A stretch of DNA of 64,000 bases from Pseudobdellovibrionaceae bacterium (GTDB taxonomy: Bacteria; Bdellovibrionota; Bdellovibrionia; Bdellovibrionales; Bdellovibrionaceae). Position numbers and translations under genes: made by a program. Location of the stretch: contig JAHBUS010000002.1 in NCBI GenBank assembly GCA_019637955.1, positions 434,001-498,000 of the forward strand. The letters run 5' to 3'. Within the stretch, counting starts at the first letter, position 1. The number at the start of each line of letters is the position of its first letter. The notes below the pieces were generated by a model, which was not told the origin of the DNA, made no database searches, and was given only the letters and a program-made list of their open reading frames with translations. Of this stretch, positions 1 through 8,399 are shown one piece after another.

Positions 1-271
1 CCGCGCGCTCTCCACGCTGAACGAAATTCCCGACGACGGAAGCTTCTCGAAGAAAACGATTTCGGAAATCCGTTTCGACAACAAAGAAGGTTTCTGGGCG
101 ACGATGATGAAGCAAGGCGTGCGCGTGAAGCTCGGCGATGACGGCGTGAATTTGAAAGCGGATCGCATTTCTCAAGTGCTTGACTACCTCGAAGCGCACC
201 AGTTGGATGCGCGCGTCATCGACGCCAATTTGACAAAGAAAGTTCTTGTCAGGCTGCGTAAGGGCCCCTAG
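1..271 (+). CDS. ftsQ: Cell division protein FtsQ, C-terminal end (partial)
   Basis: The frame is open from base 2 to a TAG stop at 269-271, giving the last 89 residues of a protein that starts before the window. FtsQ is a bitopic inner-membrane division protein with a periplasmic POTRA and beta domain. This fragment fits the end of that beta domain: a run about an inferred loop, then a strand ending in a basic tail (VLVRLRKGP). The assignment rests mainly on context, since ftsQ normally precedes ftsA and ftsZ in the dcw cluster. The sequence itself is too short and too divergent to be conclusive. Confidence 0.75.
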   Translation, partial: RALSTLNEIPDDGSFSKKTISEIRFDNKEGFWATMMKQGVRVKLGDDGVNLKADRISQVLDYLEAHQLDARVIDANLTKKVLVRLRKGP

Positions 272-281
272 GCTAAAAGTC

Positions 282-349
282 GTAGGACATGAGTCCTGCT
301 CGAGACTTACCTCACTGTACTTAGGTCTCGAAGTCGCTCAAGACTGAGC
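282..349 (+). promoter_or_regulatory. Three consecutive hairpins in the ftsA leader
   Basis: The 92-base gap between ftsQ and ftsA holds three inverted repeats. They are AGGAC/GTCCT with loop ATGA (284-297, extendable to 282-299), CGAGAC/GTCTCG with an 18-base loop (301-330), and GCTCA/TGAGC with loop AGAC (336-349). None is followed by a T-run, so these do not look like ordinary terminators. The last one ends three bases before the AAGGA ribosome-binding site (352-356), which is 7 bases from the ftsA ATG. Control of ftsA translation or mRNA processing is an inference. Confidence 0.45.
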
Positions 350-363
350 TTAAGGATGAGTAT

Positions 364-1629
364 ATGAAATCCAGTCTGCCCGTGATTGCGGGACTCGACA
401 TTGGATCTAGCAAAGTCTCCGTCGTTATCGGAGTCGTCAACCAGTCCGCTGGATCTGAGCCTATCCTTGAAGTTGTTGGCGTCGGCACTGCTCCCAATAC
501 CGGGATCCGCCAAGGCGTCGTCGTGAATATCGAAGCCACCACCGAAAGCATCCGCAAAGCCCGCGAAGAAGCCGAACTGATGTCCGGCTACAAAATCGAA
601 GAAGTCTGGGTCAGCGTTTCGGGTTCGCACATCCGCTCGTTTGATTCGCGCGGCATGGTCGCGATCAAGAATAAAGAAGTCACCAAGCAAGACATGGACC
701 GCGTGATCGAAGCCGCGAAAGCGGTGGCCGTTCCCACGGACCGCACCGTTTTGCACGTCATCCCCCGCGAGTACAAAGTCGATGGGCAAGATGGCATCTT
801 GGACCCGATCGGCATGGCGGGTATCCGCCTTGAAGCCAACGTTCACATCGTGACCGGCGGCCAAACCGCGATCGCCAACAATTTGAAATGCATCGAACGC
901 GCCGGCCTGCACGTGGCCGGACTCGTTTTGGATCAACTCGCTTCGGCGATGTCGGTCTTGAGCGAAGACGAAAAGAACCTGGGCGTGTGCGTGGCCGATC
1001 TCGGCGCGGGCTCTTGCCACATGGTTTACTTCGTGAACGGAAGCGTGGCGCAGACGTCGGCGATCCCGATCGGCGGTCAGCACTTCACGCACGATATTGC
1101 CATCGGTCTGCGCACGCCGCAGATCTCGGCCGAAGATTTGAAAAAACGTTATGGCTGCGCGCTTGCGACCTTGATTCATGAAGACGAAACGATCGAGGTC
1201 GAAGGCGTGGGCGGCCGGAAGTCGCGCACGGTCTTGCGCCGCGATTTGGCCGAGGTGATCGAGCCTCGCGCCGAAGAGTGTTTGCAGATGATTCAGAACG
1301 ATCTTCGCATGAGCGGTCTGGTTCCGCTGCTCGGTTCGGGCATTGTCCTGACCGGCGGCGCAGCTGAGCTCGAAGGCATGATCGAAATGGGCGAATTCTT
1401 GTTCGATATTCCCGCTCGCCGCGGGATGCCCGGTCACATCGGTGGTCTTACCGAAGTTGTGAAGTCGGGCGCATTCGCGACGGCCGTGGGCCTCTTGCTC
1501 TACGGTCACGCTCAAAAACGGTACACAAAAGCATTCAATCAGCAGGATGAAGGACTCTCCGATTCGATCAACTCGTCGTTGAACACGATTTCGAGCCGGG
1601 TGAAAGGGTTCTTCCAGGATTTATTCTAG
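364..1629 (+). CDS. ftsA: Cell division protein FtsA
   Basis: FtsA is the actin-like ATPase that tethers FtsZ filaments to the inner membrane and recruits later divisome proteins. The 421-residue protein opens with the actin-family phosphate-1 motif (GLDIGSSK, about residues 10-17). It carries a second nucleotide-binding segment (VADLGAGSC) and a phosphate-2/adenosine region (VLTGGAAELEGM). It ends in an amphipathic helix (near SRVKGFFQDLF) of the type that anchors FtsA to the membrane. Length matches the family, about 420. The ATG at 364 has AAGGA 7 bases upstream. The gene lies between ftsQ and ftsZ as in most dcw clusters. Confidence 0.97.
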   Translation: MKSSLPVIAGLDIGSSKVSVVIGVVNQSAGSEPILEVVGVGTAPNTGIRQGVVVNIEATTESIRKAREEAELMSGYKIEEVWVSVSGSHIRSFDSRGMVAIKNKEVTKQDMDRVIEAAKAVAVPTDRTVLHVIPREYKVDGQDGILDPIGMAGIRLEANVHIVTGGQTAIANNLKCIERAGLHVAGLVLDQLASAMSVLSEDEKNLGVCVADLGAGSCHMVYFVNGSVAQTSAIPIGGQHFTHDIAIGLRTPQISAEDLKKRYGCALATLIHEDETIEVEGVGGRKSRTVLRRDLAEVIEPRAEECLQMIQNDLRMSGLVPLLGSGIVLTGGAAELEGMIEMGEFLFDIPARRGMPGHIGGLTEVVKSGAFATAVGLLLYGHAQKRYTKAFNQQDEGLSDSINSSLNTISSRVKGFFQDLF

Positions 1630-1659
1630 TCGGCGTCACCGCCGGCAAGAGGGGGCATC

Positions 1660-3309
1660 ATGTTTGAACTCGAAGAAAACATCAGCATCGGGGCGAATAT
1701 CAAAGTGGTCGGCGTCGGCGGCGGCGGAAGCAACGCGGTCTCGACCATGATCGAAGGACAAATGAACGGCGTTTCGTTCATCGTCGCCAACACGGACATC
1801 CAAGCACTCAACGCCAACAAAGCGCCCGGTAAAATTCAACTGGGCCTCGATCTCACAAAAGGTCTCGGCGCGGGCGCGAATCCCGACGTCGGCCGCCGGG
1901 CCGCGATCGAATCTTACAACGAAATCGTCGAAAAACTTCAGGGCGCCGACATGGTGTTCGTCACGGCCGGTATGGGCGGTGGAACCGGAACGGGCGGAGC
2001 GCCGATCGTGGCGAAAATCGCTCGCGAAATGGGCGCGCTCACCATCGGTGTTGTGACCCGTCCGTTCGTGTTCGAAGGCAAACGCCGCTCGAAGCACGCC
2101 GAAATGGGCTTGCAAGAGCTCAAAGAAAACGTCGACACCTTGATCGTGATCCCGAATCAAAAACTTCTGGCGATCGCGGGTGACCGTACGCCTCTCACCG
2201 AGACTTTCAAAAAGGCCGATGAAGTTTTGCTCCAAGCAGTCAAAGGGATTTCGGATTTGATCAACATCCGCGGTCTCATCAACTTGGACTTCGCCGATAT
2301 CCGCACCGTCATGCAAGCCAAAGGCTTGTCGCTCATGGGCACTGGTTCCGCCAAAGGCGAAAACCGCGCGGTCGAAGCGGCCACCGCGGCGATCTCGTCG
2401 CCTCTGCTCGAGAACATCAAAATCGACGGCGCGACCGGCATCATCATCAACGTCACCGGTGGACCCGATCTCAGTCTGTTCGAAGTCAACGAAGCGTCGA
2501 CGCTCATCACTGAGGCCGCGCATGAAGACGCCGAGATCATTTTCGGCGCCGTGATCGACGATTCGATGACCGACGAAGTTCGCGTCACCGTGATCGCGAC
2601 GGGCTTCTCGGACCCCGAGAAAAAAATCCAGAGCGTCGACACCGTTTCGCGCATGCAGGATTTCTTGAACACCTCGCCGGCCGCATCGATGCCCCGAATC
2701 GAATTGCCTCCGATTCCTTCTTTCGGCACGCAAAACCCGATGGATCTGCCCCAAACGCATCAGTACCATCAGCAGCCGATGATGCCGCAAATGCCGGCGG
2801 CGCCCCAGCACATGGCGCCTCCCGCTCCGCAGCCCATCCAAACGATGATGACCCCCCAAATGCCGGCATCGGCTCCCGAGATTTTGCACCCCGTGCCTCC
2901 CGTGAGCTCATCGCCCTCGCATCACTTTCCGATCGCGCCCACGCCGAGCGTGCACCAGCCGCTGACGCCTCAACAATCCGCGCCTCAGCAAGCGGCGCCG
3001 ATGGCTCCTCAGGCTCCCTCAGTTCCCCACTTGCACACGGCTCCCGCCTTTGGAGCTCCCGACGCGATGGTGTCGGCTCGCGATCAGCTGGTGGCGAAAG
3101 CAAAAGCGTTCAAAGAAGCTCAAGATATCAAATCCAAATACGCCCAACCCGAGCAGCTCTCGATGAATGTCGAAAACTCGGTGGACGATCTCGAGAAGGC
3201 ACGTCAAATGGCGCGCGAAGTTCTGAGCTCGCCCTTCACGGCGCAAAATCTGGAAGTGCCCGCGTTCATCCGCAAACGACAGAACGCCGAAGGCGATAAG
3301 AACCTGTAA
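1660..3309 (+). CDS. ftsZ: Cell division protein FtsZ with a long Pro/Gln/Met-rich linker
   Basis: FtsZ is the tubulin-like GTPase that forms the Z ring. The tubulin signature GGGTGTG lies at residues 106-112. The catalytic T7 loop (N208, D210, D213 in NLDFAD) is intact, so the protein should assemble and hydrolyse GTP. The conserved core ends near residue 330. It is followed by about 170 residues rich in Pro, Gln, Met, His and Ala, and then a C-terminal peptide (VPAFIRKRQ) that resembles the FtsA-binding tail of other FtsZ proteins. At 549 residues it is well above the usual 350-400, and the excess is all in the linker. It starts 30 bases after ftsA, with a purine-rich AGAGGGGGC before the ATG. 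Confidence 0.98.
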   Translation: MFELEENISIGANIKVVGVGGGGSNAVSTMIEGQMNGVSFIVANTDIQALNANKAPGKIQLGLDLTKGLGAGANPDVGRRAAIESYNEIVEKLQGADMVFVTAGMGGGTGTGGAPIVAKIAREMGALTIGVVTRPFVFEGKRRSKHAEMGLQELKENVDTLIVIPNQKLLAIAGDRTPLTETFKKADEVLLQAVKGISDLINIRGLINLDFADIRTVMQAKGLSLMGTGSAKGENRAVEAATAAISSPLLENIKIDGATGIIINVTGGPDLSLFEVNEASTLITEAAHEDAEIIFGAVIDDSMTDEVRVTVIATGFSDPEKKIQSVDTVSRMQDFLNTSPAASMPRIELPPIPSFGTQNPMDLPQTHQYHQQPMMPQMPAAPQHMAPPAPQPIQTMMTPQMPASAPEILHPVPPVSSSPSHHFPIAPTPSVHQPLTPQQSAPQQAAPMAPQAPSVPHLHTAPAFGAPDAMVSARDQLVAKAKAFKEAQDIKSKYAQPEQLSMNVENSVDDLEKARQMAREVLSSPFTAQNLEVPAFIRKRQNAEGDKNL

Positions 3310-3318
3310 GAGACCGAT

Positions 3319-4077
3319 GTGATTTCGGCTTGGTTTTTGTCCGATCTTCATTTGAAGACCATGCAAGAGCGGAGGAGTGAACAACTCCTCCGCTTTTTAA
3401 CTTTTTTGGCCGACAAAAAAGCGCCCGCCACCCATTTGTATTTGGTCGGCGACATCTTCGATCTCTGGGTCGGCGATCACGACTATTACGATGAAAAGTT
3501 CGGCCCCTTGATCGAACAGATCCGGCGGATCAAGTCCAACGGGGTAAAGGTCATTTACTTCGAAGGCAATCACGACGTTCACGTCAAACGTTACTGGGAG
3601 TCTCGCCATCAGATCCCATGTTACATCGAAGAGCACTACGATCAGCTCGGGCCGCACCTCGTGCGTATCGAGCACGGCGATTTGATCAACCCGAACGACG
3701 AAAAGTACCTGAAATACCGCTCCTTCATCCGTCAGCCACACATGGAAAGGCTCGCGCACATTTTACCGGCGCGCTTGATCCATTGGCTCGGCGACCGCGC
3801 CAGCAAACAAAGCCGCAAGCGCAGCTCGGTCAAACGACGGGATTCCGAAAGTGAACTCCGGCAAATGATCCGCGTTTATGCCGAGCGCACGTTTGAAAAA
3901 GAGCCTTATGATTTGATCGTGACCGGCCACATGCATATTCGCGACGACTACACGTTCGAGAGCAGGGGCCGCAAGGTTCGGAGCGTGAACCTGGGCTCGT
4001 GGTTCGACGAGCCCCTGGTGTTTCATCTAACAGATGACGGATCCGAATGGATCTCGGTCGAAAGCCTTCCGGCTTAG
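3319..4077 (+). CDS. lpxH: UDP-2,3-diacylglucosamine diphosphatase-like metallophosphoesterase
   Basis: This is a calcineurin-type phosphoesterase of the LpxH family, which removes UMP from UDP-diacylglucosamine in lipid A synthesis at the inner membrane. The metal ligands are visible in order: D9 and H11 (SDLHL), D45 (GDIFDLWVGD), N84-H85-D86 (GNHD), H119 (HGD), and H204 and H206 (GHMH). The 252-residue length fits the family (about 240). Start is a GTG, 10 bases after the ftsZ stop, with a weak ribosome-binding site. Codons 17-29 coincide with a strong terminator-like hairpin (see 3368-3406). Its 3' end overlaps the convergent next gene by 4 bases. A general LpxH-like hydrolase is the fallback call. 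Confidence 0.82.
   Translation: MISAWFLSDLHLKTMQERRSEQLLRFLTFLADKKAPATHLYLVGDIFDLWVGDHDYYDEKFGPLIEQIRRIKSNGVKVIYFEGNHDVHVKRYWESRHQIPCYIEEHYDQLGPHLVRIEHGDLINPNDEKYLKYRSFIRQPHMERLAHILPARLIHWLGDRASKQSRKRSSVKRRDSESELRQMIRVYAERTFEKEPYDLIVTGHMHIRDDYTFESRGRKVRSVNLGSWFDEPLVFHLTDDGSEWISVESLPA
3368..3406 (+). terminator. Intrinsic terminator inside the lpxH coding region
   Basis: A perfect 11-bp inverted repeat (AGCGGAGGAGT at 3368-3378, ACTCCTCCGCT at 3384-3394) with a 5-base loop is followed by TTTTAACTTTTTT. This is the form of a strong Rho-independent terminator. It lies 59 bases past the ftsZ stop but inside codons 17-29 of the next gene, so it should end or attenuate transcription of the ftsA-ftsZ unit while still encoding protein. 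Confidence 0.75.
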
Positions 4078-4844
4078 AGCATGTCCCATTTCATCGAAGA
4101 CATGGTCACGGCATCGCCGACTTTAATTTGAACGGTCGAAGGGGTCACGACTTTGGGGCGCGCGTTTTCTTCCATTCTGGTGTCGTCGGTCACCTCGGCG
4201 GTCGACTCCACGCTCACATTGAAGAACTGACGGCCCTCATCGCAGCCCGAGTTGTGGCACGAGGTGCTTGGAATGCCGACGAGGTAAGTGTGCTCTTCCC
4301 AGCCCGATGAGCAGCGCATTTCATTCGGCTTGCTCTCATTCGGGTAGCCGCAGCGCTCGCGCTGATCGACGCTCTTGGAGACGGGACCGTAAACGACGAC
4401 CTCGCTGGCCTTTTGAGGAATCGCGTAACTGCCTTCGCTATTGCGCCCATCGATCGATTTCAGCTGCATGAGGCGGATGATTCCCCCCAGCTTGGTGTTG
4501 GGCTTTTTGGCATGATTCACAAAGATTTGGGCCAGCGACCCTTTGTACGATTCCAGAGCTTTGGGTTTCTTGTCCAGTGCCATCACTTCATTGGCGTTGA
4601 CCGTGTCGTACTCGTTTTTCACGAGGCTTTCGAGACGCTTGATTTCATCCTCGGTCGAATCGGCGGGTGCGCGTGGGGGAGCGGGCTTCGCGCCTTCCGG
4701 TTTTTGCGCGCTGAAATAGCTGTCCTTGCGGAACTTGAAGAAGGCCGTCCATTCGGCATCCGTCATTTTCACGGGGGCGGGTTTCGTTTTTGCGGGAGCA
4801 TTGAGCGCCACCGCCGCGATCACGAGCATCAAAAGCGTTTTCAT
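4074..4844 (-). CDS. Secreted protein of unknown function
   Basis: The 256-residue product begins with a signal peptide (MKTLLMLVIAAVALNAPAKT), so it is probably exported to the periplasm. A Lys/Pro/Ala-rich stretch follows, then a Glu-rich helical part (about residues 50-100). The C-terminal half contains four closely placed cysteines (within RCGYP, RCSSG, TSCHNSGC) that could form disulfides. I recognise no family. An AAGGAAT ribosome-binding site supports the ATG at 4844. The 3' end overlaps lpxH by 4 bases, tail to tail. Confidence 0.7.
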   Translation of the reverse strand: MKTLLMLVIAAVALNAPAKTKPAPVKMTDAEWTAFFKFRKDSYFSAQKPEGAKPAPPRAPADSTEDEIKRLESLVKNEYDTVNANEVMALDKKPKALESYKGSLAQIFVNHAKKPNTKLGGIIRLMQLKSIDGRNSEGSYAIPQKASEVVVYGPVSKSVDQRERCGYPNESKPNEMRCSSGWEEHTYLVGIPSTSCHNSGCDEGRQFFNVSVESTAEVTDDTRMEENARPKVVTPSTVQIKVGDAVTMSSMKWDML

Positions 4845-4904
4845 TGAATTCCTTTTTGTTGAGTTTTGGAGAACCCCCTTAGGATAGAGAGGGGCCGCGA
4901 AAAG

Positions 4905-4933
4905 AAAAAGGCCAGGTTTGCACCCGGCCTTTT
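4905..4933 (-). terminator. Intrinsic terminator of the 4957-5667 gene
   Basis: On the minus strand an AAAAGGCC stem pairs with GGCCTTTT. An inner GGT/ACC extension closes a 4-base loop, and TTTTTCTTTTC follows. It lies 23 bases beyond the stop of the outer-membrane protein gene, the expected place for its terminator. Confidence 0.8.
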
Positions 4934-4956
4934 CGAACGCACAATCTTGTTTCGAC

Positions 4957-5667
4957 TTAGAAGATCAACTTGTAGCCGAGGATGCCTTGAATGCCCGAAA
5001 GCGTCGTGCCCAAGTCTTTGTTGTTGAGCTCAAGTTCGCCCTGGGTCTGAGTGATGGTTCCTCCCAAAGAGCCCGAGGAGGAGCCGGTGTTGCGCTCAAT
5101 GGGCAAGTAACGCACATTGCCCTCGACCGCTAGGCAGTGGGATTCGGTAAAACAAAAGTGAGCGCCGATGCCGCCCATCGCGCCGAAGGTGCTGCCGTCG
5201 AAACTTCCGGAGCCGACCGTGTTGGAGTTGCTGAGCTCCGTCTTGAGTTGGCCGTAACCCAAACCCACTTGCATGAAGAACTTGATGAAATTATTTTCGA
5301 GCGGATACAGGCGCAGAATCGGAAAAACGGTGAGTCCGGTCAGCTTGGCTTCAACGCCCCCGCCGCTCGCGCTCTGGGTAAAATAAGACGGGCGCATCAG
5401 CATCGAAAACATGGTCATGCTGAATTTGTACTCGTAGTCCACCATCACTTCGTAACCGGTGCCGAGATTTTTGGTTCCGGTCGTTCCGAGGGAGTCGATC
5501 CAAGAGTTCACATCGCCTTGAGACGGCGACATGATGCTGAGGCCAAGGCCCAGCGAGTGACCACCGCCCAAGCCGCCGCCGCCACTCAATCTTCCACCTC
5601 GCTGAGCCAGCGCCTGGAGTGAAGCTGCGGACAGAACAAGGACCATGACAATGTGTTTCAGACCCAT
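4957..5667 (-). CDS. Outer-membrane beta-barrel protein, unknown function
   Basis: The product of 236 residues starts with a signal peptide (MGLKHIVMVLVLSAASLQALA). A Gly-rich stretch (residues about 23-40) follows, then alternating hydrophobic strands ending in an aromatic C-terminus (GYKLIF) typical of BAM substrates. The frame is open for 32 more codons upstream, but the ATG at 5667 is preceded by GGAGG at a good distance and directly begins the signal peptide, so I chose it. It looks like a small OmpA-membrane-domain or OmpW-like barrel; no closer family is recognised. Confidence 0.75.
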   Translation of the reverse strand: MGLKHIVMVLVLSAASLQALAQRGGRLSGGGGLGGGHSLGLGLSIMSPSQGDVNSWIDSLGTTGTKNLGTGYEVMVDYEYKFSMTMFSMLMRPSYFTQSASGGGVEAKLTGLTVFPILRLYPLENNFIKFFMQVGLGYGQLKTELSNSNTVGSGSFDGSTFGAMGGIGAHFCFTESHCLAVEGNVRYLPIERNTGSSSGSLGGTITQTQGELELNNKDLGTTLSGIQGILGYKLIF

Positions 5668-5738
5668 AGACAAAACCTCCAGCCTCCAGGGTCTGAAAAA
5701 ACGGCGGACGGGGCAACCAATTGTGAGTGGTTCTAAGC

Positions 5739-5765
5739 CCTTGGCCAGGTCGATCCCGGCCAAGG
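5739..5765 (-). other. Inverted repeat downstream of recN
   Basis: CCTTGGCC (5739-5746) and GGCCAAGG (5758-5765) form a perfect 8-bp inverted repeat with an 11-base spacer. It lies 27 bases beyond the recN stop. There is no T-run, so it may be a Rho-assisted or mRNA-stabilising 3' hairpin. A second smaller repeat (AACCA/TGGTT, about 5715-5733) follows before the next gene. Confidence 0.45.
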
Positions 5766-5792
5766 TCGTGGCTTTGACTTGAATGACGGAGC

Positions 5793-7487
5793 TTACTGGC
5801 CCGCGGAGGTGAGCAGCTCCTGTGCGTGCGCGAGCGAAGTCTTGGTAATTTTCTCGCCCGAAATCAAGCGTGCGATCTCTTGGGTGCGGTCTTTTTTGAG
5901 CAGCTTGATCACTTCCATCGACACCGAGTTTTTACCGGGGCTTTTTTGGATGAAGAAGTGCTGATCGCCGAAGGCGGCAACTTGCGGCAAGTGCGTGATG
6001 CAAATGACCTGTTGGCCCTTGGCGATCGACTTGAGCTTGCGCCCGACCTTCTCGGCCGTTTCGCCCGAAACGCCGGTGTCCACCTCATCGAACAAATACG
6101 TGCGCGGCCATTTCGAAGCGCCGACCACGCGTTTGAGCGAGAGCAAAATGCGGCTCAGCTCGCCGCCCGAGGCGAATTTGGCCAAGGGACGGGGAGGATC
6201 TTTGGGCGAAGTTTGGCTCTGGAATTCGACGTCCGATGTTCCGGTCGGCGCCAGCTCGGCGCGCTCTTTGATCTCGACGTGGAACAGAACGCCCTTCATG
6301 TTGAGATCGCCCAACTCCTCGTTGACCGAGTTGCGCAGCAGTTTGGCGCCTTCGGTGCGGCGTTTGTGCATGTCGGCCGCGCGTTTCCAGAGGTCTTTTT
6401 CTTTTTTCTCGAGTTCGGCGCGCATCTCGGCGAGATGTTCGTCCGAATTCTCGAGCGACGAGATCTCGGTTTCAAGCTTCAGGAGCGCGGCGATGATGTC
6501 ATCAACCGAAGGTCCGTATTTTTTTTGCAATTTGCGAAGATCGCTCAGGCGCTCTTGCAAAGAGTCCAAACGGCCCGGTTCGGCGTCGAGCTTCGAGATC
6601 GACTGGCGGAGTTCGTAGACGAAGTCCTCAATCAGATTTTGCGCCTGGGTGAGCGAGGCGATCTTATCTTGCAGCGAAGGATCGAGCTGGGCGGTCTCGA
6701 GGCCCCGTTTGAAAATGGTCTTGATGCGCGCGACGGCCGAATCGTCATCGCCGGTCAAGACGTCTTCGGCTTGTTCGACAAAGCCGGTGAGCTTGGACGA
6801 ATTTTTGAGGCGCTTGATATCGGCTTCGAGTTCGATGTCCTCACCGGGCGACAGGTCGAGACCCGCGATCTCATCGCGCTGGAACTTGAGAAAATCGAGG
6901 CGCTGCGCCTTTTCTTGGCTCTCGCGGGTGAAGGTTTCGATCTTGTTTTTAAGTTCGAACCACTCCTCGTAGATGGTGCCGTAGGCATGGCGCAGATCCC
7001 AAACGCCCGCGTACTGATCGAGCAGATCCAAATGGTAGGCGCGCGAGAGCAGGTTGCGATTCTCGTGCTGGCCGGTCATTTCGATCAAGGGAGCGTGCGA
7101 GCCCGCCAGGTCGATCAAGGGGGCGACCACGTCACGAAGCGTGTTGAGCGTGGAGAGCGTGCCGTTGAGGTAAACTTTGGACTTGTCCTCGCTGAGCACG
7201 CGGCGCACGACGAGCGAGCCGTCTTCGGTCTCGATGCCCAGCTCGGCCAAGTGCTTTTGGATGTCTTTGCGCCCGCGCAAATCGAAAGAGCCTTCGATCG
7301 AGGCCTGAGTGCTGCCGCTGCGGATTTGCTCGCTGGAGCCTTTAAGACCCATGAGCAGGCTGAGCGAGCGGAGCAGAACCGATTTTCCGGCGCCGGTTTC
7401 ACCCGAGAGGATGTTCAGCCCGTTGCCAAACTCGATTTGCAAATTTTCGATGATCGCGAAGTTGGAAACTTTCAACTCTTGTAGCAT
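5793..7487 (-). CDS. recN: DNA repair protein RecN
   Basis: RecN is an SMC-like ATPase that gathers and tethers DNA ends in double-strand break repair. The N-terminal Walker A motif is at residues 29-36 (GETGAGKS). Long coiled-coil segments occupy roughly residues 150-380. The C-terminal half carries the ABC signature (ASGGELSRILL) and Walker B (YLFDEVDTGVSG), followed by the CITHLPQVAAF segment that is typical of RecN. Length 564 matches the family (about 550). It is the last gene of a dcp-nadK-recN run; nadK ends 18 bases upstream. The nadK-recN neighbourhood occurs in many bacteria. Confidence 0.96.
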   Translation of the reverse strand: MLQELKVSNFAIIENLQIEFGNGLNILSGETGAGKSVLLRSLSLLMGLKGSSEQIRSGSTQASIEGSFDLRGRKDIQKHLAELGIETEDGSLVVRRVLSEDKSKVYLNGTLSTLNTLRDVVAPLIDLAGSHAPLIEMTGQHENRNLLSRAYHLDLLDQYAGVWDLRHAYGTIYEEWFELKNKIETFTRESQEKAQRLDFLKFQRDEIAGLDLSPGEDIELEADIKRLKNSSKLTGFVEQAEDVLTGDDDSAVARIKTIFKRGLETAQLDPSLQDKIASLTQAQNLIEDFVYELRQSISKLDAEPGRLDSLQERLSDLRKLQKKYGPSVDDIIAALLKLETEISSLENSDEHLAEMRAELEKKEKDLWKRAADMHKRRTEGAKLLRNSVNEELGDLNMKGVLFHVEIKERAELAPTGTSDVEFQSQTSPKDPPRPLAKFASGGELSRILLSLKRVVGASKWPRTYLFDEVDTGVSGETAEKVGRKLKSIAKGQQVICITHLPQVAAFGDQHFFIQKSPGKNSVSMEVIKLLKKDRTQEIARLISGEKITKTSLAHAQELLTSAGQ

Positions 7488-7505
7488 GGGACCCCTCCAA
7501 AAAAC

Positions 7506-8399
7506 TTAGTTTCGATCTCCGAAGCGCAGTTTTTCTCTTAAAAGTAAAAAGTCATTGTGTCCGGGCTCGCGCACCATCCAGTGGTCTTCGGTGCTGCGGC
7601 GAACGACGATCTCATCATCGCTCGAAACGTCGCAGGTCTTTTGACCGTCGAGCACGAGCCGTCCGATGGGTCCCGTCTTCGGGCCGCCCACGATCTGAAA
7701 ACGCAGGTCGCGGTCGTCGGGCATGATTAGCGGACGGCTGGTGAGACTGTGGGCCGCGATCGGCGTCACCACGAGCGCGTGAACTTCGGGATGCAGCAAG
7801 GGCCCGCCCGCGGCCAAGTTGTAGGCGGTCGAGCCGGTGGGCGAGGCGATCAAGATACCGTCGGCCTTCACTTCGCTCACCAAAAACTTGTCGCTGTGGA
7901 TGGCGATGTTGATCAGATGACTTTGATTGCCGCGTTCGATGACCACGTCATTGAGGCAAAGATGCGTTCCCATTTTTTTACCACGGCGAAAGAATTCGAC
8001 CTGCAGCATGGCCCGCGGAGCGAGCTCCATTTTGTTTTGCAGGGCGTGCTCCACGGCTGCAAACACCTCGTCGGCACGGGTCGGAGTCAAAAAGCCCAAG
8101 GAACCCAGGTTCACGCCGAGGATCGGAACAGGGCTGCCTTCCAAGAGGCGCACCGCGCGCAGGTAAGTTCCGTCGCCGCCCAAGACGACGACCAGACCCA
8201 TTTGCTTGAGGGCCTTGGCCGTCTTGATCAGGGTCGTGCCGGGAACCTTTTTTTGTTCGGGCGCGGTGAAGACTTTGTAGTGCCGCTCGTTGAGCCAGGC
8301 CGCTAAGGCCTGGGCCAGGTTGACGGCCGCCGGCGTGGCGAGCCGGTACACCAGCGCCACCTTCGGAACCTGCTCGAACTTTAGCCGGGTTTTCTTCAT
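7506..8399 (-). CDS. nadK: NAD kinase
   Basis: NAD kinase phosphorylates NAD to NADP in the cytoplasm. The hallmark GGDGT motif is at residues 74-78. It is followed by the substrate-binding segments GVNLGSLGFLT, NDVVIERG and SPTGSTAYNLAAGGP and the late segment PIAAHSLTSRPL. All are family signatures. Length is 297 (family about 290). The ATG overlaps the end of the upstream peptidase gene by 4 bases (ATGA), implying translational coupling. Confidence 0.96.
   Translation of the reverse strand: MKKTRLKFEQVPKVALVYRLATPAAVNLAQALAAWLNERHYKVFTAPEQKKVPGTTLIKTAKALKQMGLVVVLGGDGTYLRAVRLLEGSPVPILGVNLGSLGFLTPTRADEVFAAVEHALQNKMELAPRAMLQVEFFRRGKKMGTHLCLNDVVIERGNQSHLINIAIHSDKFLVSEVKADGILIASPTGSTAYNLAAGGPLLHPEVHALVVTPIAAHSLTSRPLIMPDDRDLRFQIVGGPKTGPIGRLVLDGQKTCDVSSDDEIVVRRSTEDHWMVREPGHNDFLLLREKLRFGDRN

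Noticed and set aside
271-363. Possible tRNA gene between ftsQ and ftsA because of the repeated hairpins
   Set aside because: No acceptor stem, TTC-type arm or CCA pattern; the stems do not form a cloverleaf.
5668-5763. Extended N-terminus of the 4957-5667 outer-membrane protein
   Set aside because: The extra 32 codons cover the recN downstream hairpin, lack a ribosome-binding site and would bury the signal peptide.
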